The notes: generated by a model from the letters alone, not told the origin. Numbered from the stretch's first letter, positions 56,064 through 64,000 are shown. The stretch: 64,000 nucleotides of DNA from Actinomadura sp. NAK00032 (GCF_013364275.1 NZ_CP054932.1:7068001-7132000); one strand, 5' to 3'. Translations and numbers: made by a program.

Positions 56064-56140
56064 TACTCGGGATATGGAGTCCATGCAGAGGGGCTCCGCC
56101 CAGTCGATAGCCGAGCGTGACTCAACCGTTGATCACGCCG

Positions 56141-57241
56141 CTACGGCCCCGCGGGGACGTCGTCCCCGGCCGCGCCGGGCTTCTCGCTGACGCCGGCGGA
56201 GTCGAACGTGGCGACCTCGTGCAGGACCCGCACCGCGCCCTGGACCAGCGGCAACGCCAGCAGGGCGCCGGTCCCCTCGCCGAGCCGCAGCTCCAGGTCG
56301 ACCAGCGACCGCAGGCCGAGGGCGGCGACGGCGGCGGCGTGGCCGGGCTCGGCCGAGCGGTGCCCGGCGACGCACCCGGCGAGGGCGTCCGGGCACAGCG
56401 CGGCGGCGGCCAGCGCGGCGGCGCCCGCGATCACCCCGTCGAGGACGACCGGGACGCGCAGCGCGGCCGCGCCGAGGACGAACCCGGCGAGCGCGGCGTG
56501 CTCCAGCCCGCCGACGGCGGCGAGGACGTCCAGCGGCGCCGTGCCGTGGCCGGGCGCGAGGCCGTGCCGGTCCAGGGCGGCGCGGACGACCGCGACCTTG
56601 TGCGCGTGGGTGGCGTCGTCGATGCCGGTGCCGCGGCCGGTGACGTCCTCGGGCGGGAGGCCGGTGAACGCGGCGATCAGCGCGGCGGACGCGGTGGTGT
56701 TGGCGATCCCCATGTCCCCGGTGATCAGGCACCGCGCGCCCTCGGCGACCAGCGCGCGCGCCACGCCGATGCCGGTCTCGACGGCGCGGCGGGTCTGGTC
56801 GGGGGTCATCGCGGGCCCGGCCGTCATGTCGGCGGTGCCGGGCGCGATCTTGCGGCGGAGCAGGCCGGGGGCGGCGTCCAGCTCGGCGGCGACGCCGACG
56901 TCGACCACGCTGACGCGGGCGCCGACCTGGGCGGCGAACGCGTTGACCACGGCGCCGCCGGCCAGGAAGTTGGCCACCATCTGCGCGGTGACCTCTTGCG
57001 GCCACGGGGTGACGCCCTGCGCGTGGACGCCGTGGTCGGCGGCGAACACCGCGACGGCGGCGGGTTCGGGCAGCGGCGGCGGGCACCGCCCGGCCAGCCC
57101 GGCGAGCCTGACCGACACCTCCTCCAGGACGCCGAGCGACCCGGGCGGCTTGGTGAGCCGCGCCTGGTGCTCGCGGGCGTCCCGGACGGCCGCCTCGTCC
57201 AGCGGGGCGATGGCGGCGATGGTCTCGTCGATCAGGTTCAC
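56141..57241 (-). CDS. cobT: Nicotinate-nucleotide:dimethylbenzimidazole phosphoribosyltransferase
   Basis: This 366-residue enzyme activates the lower ligand of cobalamin by making alpha-ribazole phosphate. TKPPGSLGVLEE near residue 30, FAADHGVHAQGVTPWPQEVTAQMV, and the catalytic Glu in LRLGEGTGALLAL near 320 are hallmarks. ITGDMGIANTTASAAL and GHRSAEPGH further support it. It follows the PLP-enzyme gene by 16 bases, on the same strand. Confidence 0.95.
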   Translation of the reverse strand: MNLIDETIAAIAPLDEAAVRDAREHQARLTKPPGSLGVLEEVSVRLAGLAGRCPPPLPEPAAVAVFAADHGVHAQGVTPWPQEVTAQMVANFLAGGAVVNAFAAQVGARVSVVDVGVAAELDAAPGLLRRKIAPGTADMTAGPAMTPDQTRRAVETGIGVARALVAEGARCLITGDMGIANTTASAALIAAFTGLPPEDVTGRGTGIDDATHAHKVAVVRAALDRHGLAPGHGTAPLDVLAAVGGLEHAALAGFVLGAAALRVPVVLDGVIAGAAALAAAALCPDALAGCVAGHRSAEPGHAAAVAALGLRSLVDLELRLGEGTGALLALPLVQGAVRVLHEVATFDSAGVSEKPGAAGDDVPAGP

Positions 57242-57257
57242 AGCGTCCTCTCTGCGG

Positions 57258-58283
57258 TTATATGCCGAGTTCGCCCAGCACGTCGAGCAGCCGGTCGTTG
57301 GACGGACGGTCGCGGACGGCGATGCGCAGCCAGTCCGAGCCGAGCCCTGGGAAGGTGTCGCCGCGCCTGACGGCGTAGCCGCGTTGCCTTAGCAGCGCCC
57401 TGATGCCGAGGGCGTCCGGCACGCACAGGCACAGGAACGACGCGCGCGCTTCCGGGACGACGTACAGGCCGCGTCCGGTCAGCTCCGCGGCCAGCCGGTC
57501 GCGTTCTTCGCCGAGTTGGACGGCCCATGCCTCGGCTTCGGCGACGGCCTCCGGCGACGAGCAGGCTTCGACGGCGACGAGCGCAGGGGTGGACACCGCC
57601 CAGAGTGGCTGTGCTTCTGCGAGCCGTCCCACCAGGTGGGGGTCGGCCAGGACGTAGCCTGCGCGGAGCCCGGCGAGCCCCCAAGTCTTGGTCAGGGACC
57701 GGATGACCACGACGCCTGTAGGGAGCCGGCTTGCGAGGGACTCCGGTTCGCCTGGGACGACGTCCATGAACGCCTCGTCGACGACGACCGTCCGGCCGGG
57801 CCTGGCGAGGGCGGCGACGGCGTCCGCCGGGTGCAGGACCGACGTGGGGTTGGTCGGGTTGCCGACCACCACGAGGTCGGCGTCCTCGGGGACGAGCCCG
57901 GGGTCGAGGGTGAAGTCCTTGCTGAGGATCACCCGCTCCACCTCGTGCCCGGCGGCGCGCAGCGCGGCCTCGGGCTCGGTGAACTGCGGGTGCACCACCA
58001 CCGCCCGGCGGGGCGCGAGGACCCGCGCGAGCAGCACGAACGCCTCCGCGGCCCCGGCGGTGAGCAGCACCTCCTCGACGGACCTGCCGTGCCGCCGCGC
58101 GACCGCCCGGCGGGCCGGGCGCGGGTCGGGGTAGGCGGCGAGGTCCGCGACGGAGTCCCGGATGCGCTCGGCCAGCCACGCGGGGGGCATGCCCGTGCGG
58201 ACGTTGACGGCGAAGTCGGCGAGCCCGCCGCCGACCTCCGCGTCGCCGTGGTGGCGCAGATCGACCTCGTACGCGGCGCTCAT
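57258..58283 (-). CDS. cobC: PLP-dependent aminotransferase-fold enzyme (CobC/CobD-like)
   Basis: This 341-residue protein is of fold type I, related to histidinol-phosphate aminotransferase. The PLP Lys is K199 in SLTKTWGLAGLRAGY, with NPTNPTS and VVDEAF (Asp169) contributing cofactor contacts. In this context it most likely decarboxylates threonine phosphate to provide aminopropanol phosphate for the nucleotide loop, like the actinobacterial CobC. Its ATG overlaps the cobH stop (ATGA). The GxxxY and aromatic substrate residues were not checked, so a general aminotransferase is not excluded. Confidence 0.85.
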   Translation of the reverse strand: MSAAYEVDLRHHGDAEVGGGLADFAVNVRTGMPPAWLAERIRDSVADLAAYPDPRPARRAVARRHGRSVEEVLLTAGAAEAFVLLARVLAPRRAVVVHPQFTEPEAALRAAGHEVERVILSKDFTLDPGLVPEDADLVVVGNPTNPTSVLHPADAVAALARPGRTVVVDEAFMDVVPGEPESLASRLPTGVVVIRSLTKTWGLAGLRAGYVLADPHLVGRLAEAQPLWAVSTPALVAVEACSSPEAVAEAEAWAVQLGEERDRLAAELTGRGLYVVPEARASFLCLCVPDALGIRALLRQRGYAVRRGDTFPGLGSDWLRIAVRDRPSNDRLLDVLGELGI

Positions 58284-58876
58284 GCGCGGGCCGCCTCGTG
58301 GTAGAGCAGGGCGTTGACGGCGGCCGCCGCGACCGCGGAGCCGCCCTTCTCCGAGACGTTGCTGAGCTGCGGCAGCCCGCTGGCGCGCAGCGCCTCCTTG
58401 GCCTCGCAGGCGCCGACGAACCCCACCGGCATGCCGATGACCAGCGCCGGGTCGACCCGGCGGGCGATGATCTCGAAGATCGCCTCGGGGGCGGAGCCGA
58501 CCACCCAGACCGCGCCCGGCCCGACCTCGGAGTAGGACAGCCGGACGGCGGCGGCGGAGCGCGGGATGCCGGCGGCGCGCGCCATCCGGGCGGCGGCCGG
58601 GTCGGCGGCGTGGCAGATCGTCTCGCGCGCGGTGATCCCGGCGGCGACCATGCCCTCGTCGGTGACGATCGGCGCCCCGCCGCGCAGCGCGGCCCAGCCC
58701 TGGGCCAGGTGCTCCTCCCGGGTCAGCAGGTCCACCGCGTACTCCAGGTCGGCGGTGGCGTGGATCACCCGCTCGGCGACGGCGCGCCACAGCGGCGGCA
58801 TCGGCGACAGGTCGACGCGGGACCGCAGGATCTCGTACGACCGGACCTCGATCGGGTGGGGCTGACGGACGGTCAA
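58280..58876 (-). CDS. cobH: Precorrin-8X methylmutase
   Basis: This 198-residue enzyme moves the C-11 methyl group of precorrin-8X to C-12, giving hydrogenobyrinate. The catalytic His is H39 in RVIHATADLEY. GMPVGFVGACEAKEAL is the family's C-terminal motif. Translation starts at a TTG at 58874-58876, marked by GGAGGA six bases upstream, an uncommon start that may lower expression. It overlaps the downstream cobC by 4 bases. Confidence 0.93.
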   Translation of the reverse strand: MTVRQPHPIEVRSYEILRSRVDLSPMPPLWRAVAERVIHATADLEYAVDLLTREEHLAQGWAALRGGAPIVTDEGMVAAGITARETICHAADPAAARMARAAGIPRSAAAVRLSYSEVGPGAVWVVGSAPEAIFEIIARRVDPALVIGMPVGFVGACEAKEALRASGLPQLSNVSEKGGSAVAAAAVNALLYHEAARA

Positions 58877-58928
58877 CTGCGCTCCTCCAGTGCTCCGGAT
58901 GCCTGCTTCCGGACGGGGTACCAGGGTT

Positions 58929-60215
58929 TCACGCCACGCCGGGCGGTATGTCCGGCTCGTCGGGCGGCGCGGGGATCGTCTCGATGGGACGGTCCGTCCG
59001 GGGCGCCCGCCGCGCCGGGGCCGGGACGTCCCGCTCCCCCCAGACGACGGCCACCGGATCTCCCGGCCGCTCCGGTGGGGTCAGCCGGGCCGCCTGGAGC
59101 TGGACGGCGCCGGAGGTGAAGCCGTGCTCATCCAGGATGTCCAGTATGACCTGAACGTCGGCGAGCGCGGGCACGGCGACGACACGGGACGGACTCAGCG
59201 CGGCGCACGCCCGGACGGCCTCCGCCCCGCCCCGCCCGGAGAACACGCCCGGCCCGAGGAACACGGCGTCTGGCCTGGGCAGGTGGCCTGCGGCGGACCC
59301 GACGTCCCCGGACGCCATCGCCACCTTGACCCCGTGCAGGCGCACGTTCCGCCGGACGCGCTCGCACGCCGCGTAGTCGCGGTCCAGGGCGACCACGGCG
59401 GCGCCGAAGCGCGCGCACTCGATGCCCACCGAGCCGTCGCCCGACTCCACGTCCCACACCATGTCGCCCAGGCCCGGCCCTAGCTTCGCCAGCACGAACG
59501 CCCGGACCTCCGGGCCCAGACCGGATCCGTCGCCGAAGGCGTCCGCAGGCAGCGCCCACCCGGCGGGCGTACGCGGAGGCCCGGAAGCCCAGCCCGTTTC
59601 ACCGAGGGCGTGCCGGTTGTCCAGGACGAGCACCACATCAGGGCTGTTCCACGGACGCGTGGTGGCCTCAGCAGGACGGACGTACACGACCCGCTCCCCA
59701 GGCCCGCCCAGGTCTTCGCAGACCACGAACGAACGCGGCGTCACCGGGAACAGCGCGCGCGCCAGTTCCGCAGGCCCTGCACCAGGCCCGGTCAGCACGG
59801 CCACCTTCGGATGGGCTCGGCAGGCGTTCACCGCCTGCCTGAGGTGCCCGCCTCTGGCGGAGACGACGACAGCGTCCTCCCAGGGCAGCCCCGCCTGGGC
59901 GAACGCCCGCGCCACCAGGGGCGTCGCAGGAATGGCTTCAGGCGCGTGCCCCTGTTCGAGGAGTTCGCGGACAATGCCGAAGTAGCCCGGGTCCCCGTCC
60001 ACGACGAGCACGACGTCCTGATCGCCGGCATCGGCCTCGTCCAAGACCTTTCGCAAGGCCGCGGCCACGTCGTCGGCGGCGACCTTGCGGGCGTCCGGCG
60101 GCAACGGCAGGCCGTCCAGCAGGCGAGCCTCGCCCACCACCAGCGCAGCACTCTCCAAGGCCGCCACGGCCGCGCCGCAAAGCGGCGAACCGTCGCGGCC
60201 GACGACCGTAAGCAT
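58929..60215 (-). CDS. cobL: Precorrin-6Y C5,15-methyltransferase (CbiE-CbiT fusion)
   Basis: This 428-residue fusion has an N-terminal tetrapyrrole-methylase domain of CbiE type (about 1-195) and a C-terminal CbiT domain (about 235-395). The CbiT SAM loop reads WDVESGDGSVGIE, whereas family members usually have a DVGAG(T/S)G loop, so the first glycine is replaced. The N-terminal domain starts MLTVVGRDGSPLCG, divergent from the common VVGIGxDG. Both changes suggest drift and could reduce activity. The extra Pro/Asp tail of 30 residues is unstructured. It sits between an unknown gene and cobH. Confidence 0.87.
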   Translation of the reverse strand: MLTVVGRDGSPLCGAAVAALESAALVVGEARLLDGLPLPPDARKVAADDVAAALRKVLDEADAGDQDVVLVVDGDPGYFGIVRELLEQGHAPEAIPATPLVARAFAQAGLPWEDAVVVSARGGHLRQAVNACRAHPKVAVLTGPGAGPAELARALFPVTPRSFVVCEDLGGPGERVVYVRPAEATTRPWNSPDVVLVLDNRHALGETGWASGPPRTPAGWALPADAFGDGSGLGPEVRAFVLAKLGPGLGDMVWDVESGDGSVGIECARFGAAVVALDRDYAACERVRRNVRLHGVKVAMASGDVGSAAGHLPRPDAVFLGPGVFSGRGGAEAVRACAALSPSRVVAVPALADVQVILDILDEHGFTSGAVQLQAARLTPPERPGDPVAVVWGERDVPAPARRAPRTDRPIETIPAPPDEPDIPPGVA

Positions 60216-60230
60216 CGCCCTGCCCTGCCA

Positions 60231-60277
60231 ATCCCCTACCGAGCCGATCCCCTACCGAACCGATCCCTGCCGGGCCG
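60231..60277. repeat. 16-base tandem repeat, three units
   Basis: ATCCCCTACCGAGCCG (60231-60246) is followed by ATCCCCTACCGAACCG (60247-60262) and by a 15-base third copy, ATCCCTGCCGGGCCG (60263-60277). They fill almost the whole 64-base gap between cobL and the unknown gene upstream. Confidence 0.75.
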
Positions 60278-60279
60278 GT

Positions 60280-60786
60280 CTAGCGGGCCATCCGCCCGTA
60301 CATGCCGACCATGCGCTCGCCCGCCGCGTCCACCAGGACCACCTGCGCCGCGACCGGCGCGTCAGACCCGGCCCGCGCGCCGGCGGCCTCGGCGGCGACG
60401 CGCTCCAGCTCACCGGCCGTCCGGCGGCACACTTCCCGCCCGCACGGCCCGAGCTTGCCGGCCGCCTCCCAGAGCGCGTACACGTCGCGCGGCGTCGCCG
60501 CCCGCGACACCTCCCCGGCCAGCGCGACCCCGCAGTCCATGTCGAGCGTGACCGACTCCAGCAGGCCCGTCATGCCGCCCAGCACGGCGATCTGCTCGCC
60601 CAGGCCCGCGACCAGGACGACCTGCGCGAGCCCCTCCTTGACCGCCGTCCCGACCGCGTCGCGGACCGCCTGCGGCCCCGCGCCGACCGGGGCGAACCGC
60701 TCCGCCGGCAGCTTCGGGAGCATCCGATGGGCCGCCTCGCGCGCGCCCTCCCCGTACATCACGAGCGTCCGATCCGTCGCGGTCAC
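60280..60786 (-). CDS. Unrecognised protein in the corrin cluster
   Basis: This 168-residue protein starts at a GTG overlapping the GNAT stop by 4 bases, with AGGAGG ten bases upstream. I cannot assign it. It has an alpha/beta character with two hydrophobic strands (LAQVVLVAGLGEQIAVLGG) and three Cys, in LDMDCGVAL and LGPCGREVC. No standard corrin-pathway motif (CobE, CbiG, CobK, CbiD) matches. Its place directly before cobL suggests a cobalamin-related job, but the coupling to the GNAT leaves that open. Confidence 0.65.
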   Translation of the reverse strand: MTATDRTLVMYGEGAREAAHRMLPKLPAERFAPVGAGPQAVRDAVGTAVKEGLAQVVLVAGLGEQIAVLGGMTGLLESVTLDMDCGVALAGEVSRAATPRDVYALWEAAGKLGPCGREVCRRTAGELERVAAEAAGARAGSDAPVAAQVVLVDAAGERMVGMYGRMAR

Positions 60787-61418
60787 TGGTGCCGTCCCTC
60801 CTCGTCGTCGGCGCCGAGCCTCGCGGAGGCGCCGTCCGGATGCGGCCGCGGCGCGCCGGGTGGCGGCGGATCGGTCGCGATCCGGCTGAACACGATCATG
60901 TCCCGGTTGACGCCGTCCGCGTCGCGCTCGGCGCCGCGCGCGACGCCCTCGCGCAGGTATCCGGCCTTCTCCGCGACGCGGACCGAGGCGTGGTTGGTGA
61001 CCATCGCCCGCAGCTCCACGCGGAACAGCCCGCAGTCGCGCAGCGCCCAGTCGGTGACCAGGCCGAGCGCCTCGGTCGCGTGGCCGCGCCCGCGCGCGCT
61101 CGGCCGCGTCCCGTAACCGACCTCGCACGTCAGCTGCGTCCACTCCACCTTGAACAGCCCGATCGTGCCGATAAGGTCACCGGAGCACCGCTCTGTCACC
61201 GCGAGATGGATTCCCAGACCCAGATGCTGAACGTTGTGGACGCCCTCCTGGAGGAACCAGGCGATGGGCTCGGCCTCGAGGACGCTCGGGAAGTTGGGCG
61301 GCAGCCAGTCCTCCCCGGCGCGGATCACCTCGATCAGCGCCGCGGCGTCGTCCAGGCCGAACGGGCGGAGGACGAGCCGCTCGCCGGCGAGGCGCACGGT
61401 CTCCTCGAAGCCGTTCAC
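60783..61418 (-). CDS. GNAT acetyltransferase (RimJ/RimL-like) with disordered tail
   Basis: This 211-residue protein from the GTG at 61418 (GAGGGGAG upstream) has a GNAT domain with CEVGYGTRPSARGRGHATEALGL as motif A and FRVELRAMVTNHASVRVAEKAGY as motif B. The last 30 residues are Pro/Ala-rich and charged. It heads the corrin run and is translationally coupled to the unknown gene. The substrate is unknown. Confidence 0.86.
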   Translation of the reverse strand: MNGFEETVRLAGERLVLRPFGLDDAAALIEVIRAGEDWLPPNFPSVLEAEPIAWFLQEGVHNVQHLGLGIHLAVTERCSGDLIGTIGLFKVEWTQLTCEVGYGTRPSARGRGHATEALGLVTDWALRDCGLFRVELRAMVTNHASVRVAEKAGYLREGVARGAERDADGVNRDMIVFSRIATDPPPPGAPRPHPDGASARLGADDEEGRHQ

Positions 61419-61478
61419 GCGCGCTCCCCTCACGCCGCCCGCACGGCGCGGGCCGCCCGCACAGAATAGGCTGCCACG

Positions 61479-62075
61479 GTGAGCTACCAGCGCCTGTCCC
61501 CGGACGAACGGCGTGCCCAGATCCTGGCCGTCGCCCGGCGGATGTTCACCGAGCTGCCGTACGCCGAGGTGTCCACGGCCGCGATCGCCCGGGAGACCGG
61601 CGTGCAGCGCGGCCTGATCCACTACTACTTCGGGACGAAGCGCGAGCTGTTCCTGAAGGTCGTCCAGGGGCTGACGGCGTCCGCCGCGATGCAGGCCCCG
61701 CCGCCGGACGACCGGCTGACGCTGCCCGAGTCCGTCGAGCTGCTGGTGAACCTGTTCCTGGACACCGCCGAGCGGAACGCGACCACCTGGTTCGCGGCGC
61801 TGGACGCCGAGGGCTTCGGCCAGGATCCCGAGCTCCTGCGGATCGTCAACCGGTTCAAGGACGAGGCGGTCGAGCACATGCTCGCCGTCCTGCGGGTGCC
61901 GGAGCCGACCGAGACGCTGCGGGCCGTCCTGCGCGTCTACTCCGGGCTGGTGGACGCGGCGACGCGGCAGTGGCTGCAGGAGAAGAAGCTCGACCGCGAG
62001 CAGGTGCACACGCTGCTCTCCCGGTCGCTGCTGGCGCTGGTCAGCGACATCGGCCCCGCCCTGGAGAAGGACTGA
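61479..62075 (+). CDS. TetR-family transcriptional regulator
   Basis: This 198-residue repressor has an N-terminal helix-turn-helix: STAAIARETGVQRGLIHYYFGTKRELF (about residues 29-55). The rest is a helical ligand and dimer domain. The GTG at 61479 has no strong ribosome site. It is divergent from the GNAT gene at the head of the corrin run (60 bases between starts), so that operon is a likely target, along with itself. Confidence 0.9.
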   Translation: MSYQRLSPDERRAQILAVARRMFTELPYAEVSTAAIARETGVQRGLIHYYFGTKRELFLKVVQGLTASAAMQAPPPDDRLTLPESVELLVNLFLDTAERNATTWFAALDAEGFGQDPELLRIVNRFKDEAVEHMLAVLRVPEPTETLRAVLRVYSGLVDAATRQWLQEKKLDREQVHTLLSRSLLALVSDIGPALEKD

Positions 62076-62124
62076 CCCCGGGCGCGCTCAAGGGGGGCGC
62101 CCCGGGCAGGCGGCCCAGGCGGGC

Positions 62125-62679
62125 TCAGGACGAGAAGGCCGCGCCGGGGACGGCGAACCAGACGGCCTTGCCGCGCACGGACGGCCCCAGCCGGGAGAGC
62201 GTGCGCCGCAGCCCCCAGCGCCCGCCGGACAGCTCCCGGACGATGCTGAGCCCGCGCCCGCAGTCGCCGGACGTCCAGGAGTAGCCGGGCAGCGCGGCGT
62301 CGGCGAACGCGTCGAAGACCGCGCAGCGGATCTCCCGCGCCCGGCCGCCGCCCTGGTAGAGCCACAGCTCGTGGGGGCCGTGCCCGCCCGCGTGCTGGTA
62401 GGCGTTGGTCGCCAGCTCGCTGACCATGAGCAGCGCGTCGGCGACGGCGTCCGGCGGCACACCGAGCGAGCCGAGCGCGTCGCGCAGGACGCGGCGGGCG
62501 TGCCCGGCGCAGCCGGGACCGCCCGGCAGGGCCCACACCCAGCCGGGCATGCCGTCGCCCGCGTCGTCGTCGCGCGCGATGTCGCCGTCCCGCGCGGCGC
62601 GGGGCGGGCTCTCGGCCTCGGTGATGGTCAAGGGGTCGGTGATGGCGTCCGCCGTAGGCTCGGCCGGCGTGCTCTTCAC
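62125..62679 (-). CDS. RsbW-like ATP-binding protein (GHKL anti-sigma type)
   Basis: This 184-residue protein has a disordered N-terminus of about 45 residues and a HATPase_c domain. The N box is SELATNAYQHAG (about residues 87-98) and the G1-type motif is SGDCGRGLSIV (about 137-147). Such single-domain ATPases phosphorylate anti-sigma antagonists or bind sigma factors. It is divergent from an Scr1-type regulator, a pairing repeated many times in actinomycete genomes. Confidence 0.86.
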   Translation of the reverse strand: MKSTPAEPTADAITDPLTITEAESPPRAARDGDIARDDDAGDGMPGWVWALPGGPGCAGHARRVLRDALGSLGVPPDAVADALLMVSELATNAYQHAGGHGPHELWLYQGGGRAREIRCAVFDAFADAALPGYSWTSGDCGRGLSIVRELSGGRWGLRRTLSRLGPSVRGKAVWFAVPGAAFSS

Positions 62680-62872
62680 GGGTCCTCCCGTGGGTCAAGG
62701 TGCCCGGGCACGCGACCGCCCGCCGTCACTGTCGGTCTTCGGGCGGTCACGGATCCCAGACTCTCGTGAGATTCTCACGATCGCAAGCGTCTTCAGGGAA
62801 TTGCCCGGCACCGGGCGCGGGGTTCGCCAATCGCGTTGTGACGGGCGGCGAGAGTCGCAAGACTCCACTCCC

Positions 62873-63718
62873 ATGACTTACCGCCCCACCGTCCGTGGCC
62901 GCCGCCTCGCGCGGGAGCTCCGCAAGCTGCGCGAGAAGCAGGGCCTGACCCTGCAGGAGGTGGCGGACCGGCTGGACTGGTCGCGCGCCACCGTCTCCCG
63001 CCTCGAGACCAGCCAGACCCGCCCGAAGCCCGGCGACATCGCCGACATCCTCGACCTCTACGGGGTCCCGAGCCCGGACCGCGACGCGCTCATCACCCTC
63101 GCCCGGCAGGCGGGCCAGCGCGGCTGGTGGACCGCCTACCAGGACGTCTTCGCCGGCAGCTACGTCGCGCTGGAGGACGAGGCGTCCCACATCCGCACCT
63201 GGGACCCGCAGCTCGTGCACGGGCTGCTGCAGACCGAGCCGTACTCGCGCGCCGTGATCACGGCGGGCCGGCTGCTGCCCGCCCAGGAGGACATCGAGCG
63301 CCGCATCGCCGCCCGCAAGATCCGGCAGGCACTGCTGGACCGCGCCGAGGCGCCCCGCTTCCAGGTCATCTTCGACGAGGCGGTGCTGCACCGCCCGATC
63401 GGCGGCGCGGAGGTGATGCGGGCCCAGCTGGAGGCGCTCGTCGCCATCACACAGACCCACCCAAGCGTGACGATTCAGGTACTTCCGTACACAGCAGCGG
63501 CACATGCGGGCCTTGACGGACGTTTCACCATATTGTCGTATCCAGACCCCGCAGACCCCGATATCGCCTACGTCGAGGGCACTATGGGTGACGTTTACCT
63601 TGAGAGCGCCGAGGAAATAGCGAAGCATAGGGACCGCTTCGATCGGATCGAGGCGGCCGCCCTGTCCCCCGAGGATTCCGCGCACCTCATAGCCGAGGCA
63701 GCAAGGAGCAGCCCGTGA
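62873..63718 (+). CDS. Scr1-family XRE regulator (DUF5753 domain)
   Basis: This 281-residue protein has an XRE helix-turn-helix (LREKQGLTLQEVADRLDWSRATVSRLE, about residues 20-46) and a C-terminal DUF5753/Scr1 domain with WDPQLVHGLLQTEPYSRAV and VTIQVLPYTAAAHAGLDGRF. Scr1 proteins work with a small DUF397 partner and an RsbW-like ATPase; WhiJ of Streptomyces is the best-studied relative. Here the ATPase gene lies divergently upstream and the DUF397 gene overlaps downstream by 4 bases. Confidence 0.92.
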   Translation: MTYRPTVRGRRLARELRKLREKQGLTLQEVADRLDWSRATVSRLETSQTRPKPGDIADILDLYGVPSPDRDALITLARQAGQRGWWTAYQDVFAGSYVALEDEASHIRTWDPQLVHGLLQTEPYSRAVITAGRLLPAQEDIERRIAARKIRQALLDRAEAPRFQVIFDEAVLHRPIGGAEVMRAQLEALVAITQTHPSVTIQVLPYTAAAHAGLDGRFTILSYPDPADPDIAYVEGTMGDVYLESAEEIAKHRDRFDRIEAAALSPEDSAHLIAEAARSSP

Positions 63719-63915
63719 CCAACCTGCAGCGCGAACTCACCGGCGCCGTCTGGCGCAAGTCGTCCCGCAGCGGAAGCGGCGACCAGTGCGTCGAGGTGGC
63801 GCCACTGACCCGCACCCTCCGCGCGGTGCGCGACTCCAAGGACCCCGCCGGACCGGCCCTGGTGCTGACGCCGTCCGCCTGGCGGGGCCTGCTGGACGCG
63901 ATCAAGGAGAGCTAG
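63715..63915 (+). CDS. DUF397-domain protein
   Basis: This 66-residue protein starts with a GTG overlapping the Scr1-type gene's stop by 4 bases. LTGAVWRKSSRSGSGDQCVEVAPL is the DUF397 hallmark and VRDSKDPAGPALVLTPSAW completes the domain. Such proteins are thought to antagonise the paired Scr1 regulator, as in BldB/WhiJ-type circuits. A GC-rich hairpin follows. Confidence 0.93.
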   Translation: MTNLQRELTGAVWRKSSRSGSGDQCVEVAPLTRTLRAVRDSKDPAGPALVLTPSAWRGLLDAIKES

Positions 63916-63924
63916 CGAGCGGCC

Positions 63925-63961
63925 GGGGGCCGCGGTGGGCGAGGCGCCCGCCGCGGCCCCC
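63925..63961 (+). terminator. Hairpin after the DUF397 gene
   Basis: GGGGGCCGCGG (63925-63935) pairs perfectly with CCGCGGCCCCC (63951-63961), with a further GGGC/GCCC stem inside the loop. It begins 10 bases after the stop. No T-run follows, as usual for this GC content. Confidence 0.7.
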
Positions 63962-64000
63962 GGGCGTGTCCGGCCGCCGGCCCTCGACCCACCGGCCCCC

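Noticed and set aside
55956..56140. Cobalamin riboswitch upstream of cobA
   Set aside because: I could not find the B12 box or the conserved core on the minus strand; only a short inverted repeat is present.

Overview
The window is GC-rich (about 72% by eye), dense with genes, often started by GTG and once by TTG, and many neighbouring genes overlap by 4 bases (ATGA or GTGA). This points to a mycelial, high-GC actinobacterium. A mycothiol-type DsbA-fold reductase, an Scr1-type regulator with a DUF397 partner, a BldD-like box, a pair of dynamin-like GTPases beside a short SSB, and a Nur-like nickel box all fit the Streptosporangiales (for example an Actinomadura-like genus). That placement is inferred. 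I see no rRNA, tRNA, CRISPR array, transposase or phage module, so the window reads as chromosome core with some accessory genes.

Layout. 0-6.1 kb (minus): an acyl-CoA carboxylase carboxyltransferase, a glutamine amidotransferase, a methyltransferase and an ECF41 sigma factor in close file, then an MMPL transporter. 6.2-12.2 kb: an amidase, an orphan histidine kinase, a membrane Ser/Thr kinase with a very basic external tail, a convergent SpoIIE-type phosphatase and a small basic protein. 12.2-17.5 kb (minus): rpiB, a Gln/Pro-rich membrane protein, a CooC-like ATPase and a four-gene nickel/cobalt ECF transporter headed by a Nur-like box. 17.6-30 kb: a DsbA-like reductase, pepN, a Cys-containing unknown, malQ, a second amidase, a NERD protein, ilvD, a DUF1330 protein, an FmdB-type zinc ribbon and an HNH protein. 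30-37.4 kb: a prolyl oligopeptidase coupled to a methyltransferase, an XRE regulator with a GNAT partner, a small unknown and an MscS channel. 37.4-45.1 kb: a truncated haemoglobin, a GH13 glucosidase, an exported S28/S37 peptidase, a GNAT, a thioesterase and a glucarate dehydratase/semialdehyde dehydrogenase pair. 45.2-50.5 kb: an ECF sigma factor coupled to a protein with a C-terminal zinc anti-sigma-like motif, a 750-bp gap holding a cytochrome P450 relic, ettA, and a diguanylate cyclase with a BldD-like box. 50.5-61.4 kb: one long minus-strand run of corrin genes (an unknown, cobL, cobH, cobC, cobT, cobA) whose last member is overlap-coupled to two dynamin-like GTPases, followed by ssb. 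61.5-63.9 kb: a TetR regulator, an RsbW-like ATPase and an Scr1/DUF397 pair.

How the genes may work together. The signalling genes (kinase, phosphatase, cyclase, sigma factors, RsbW-like ATPase, Scr1/DUF397) and the dynamin/SSB genes resemble developmental and stress-control functions of sporulating actinomycetes. The nickel transporter with its CooC-like neighbour looks like a metal-supply and metal-insertion unit. The corrin genes cover only some middle and late steps of cobalamin synthesis, so the rest must lie elsewhere. The least expected arrangements are the cobA-dynamin-dynamin-ssb run, the Nur-box transporter beside a CooC-like ATPase, and the kinase/phosphatase pair with its polybasic tail.
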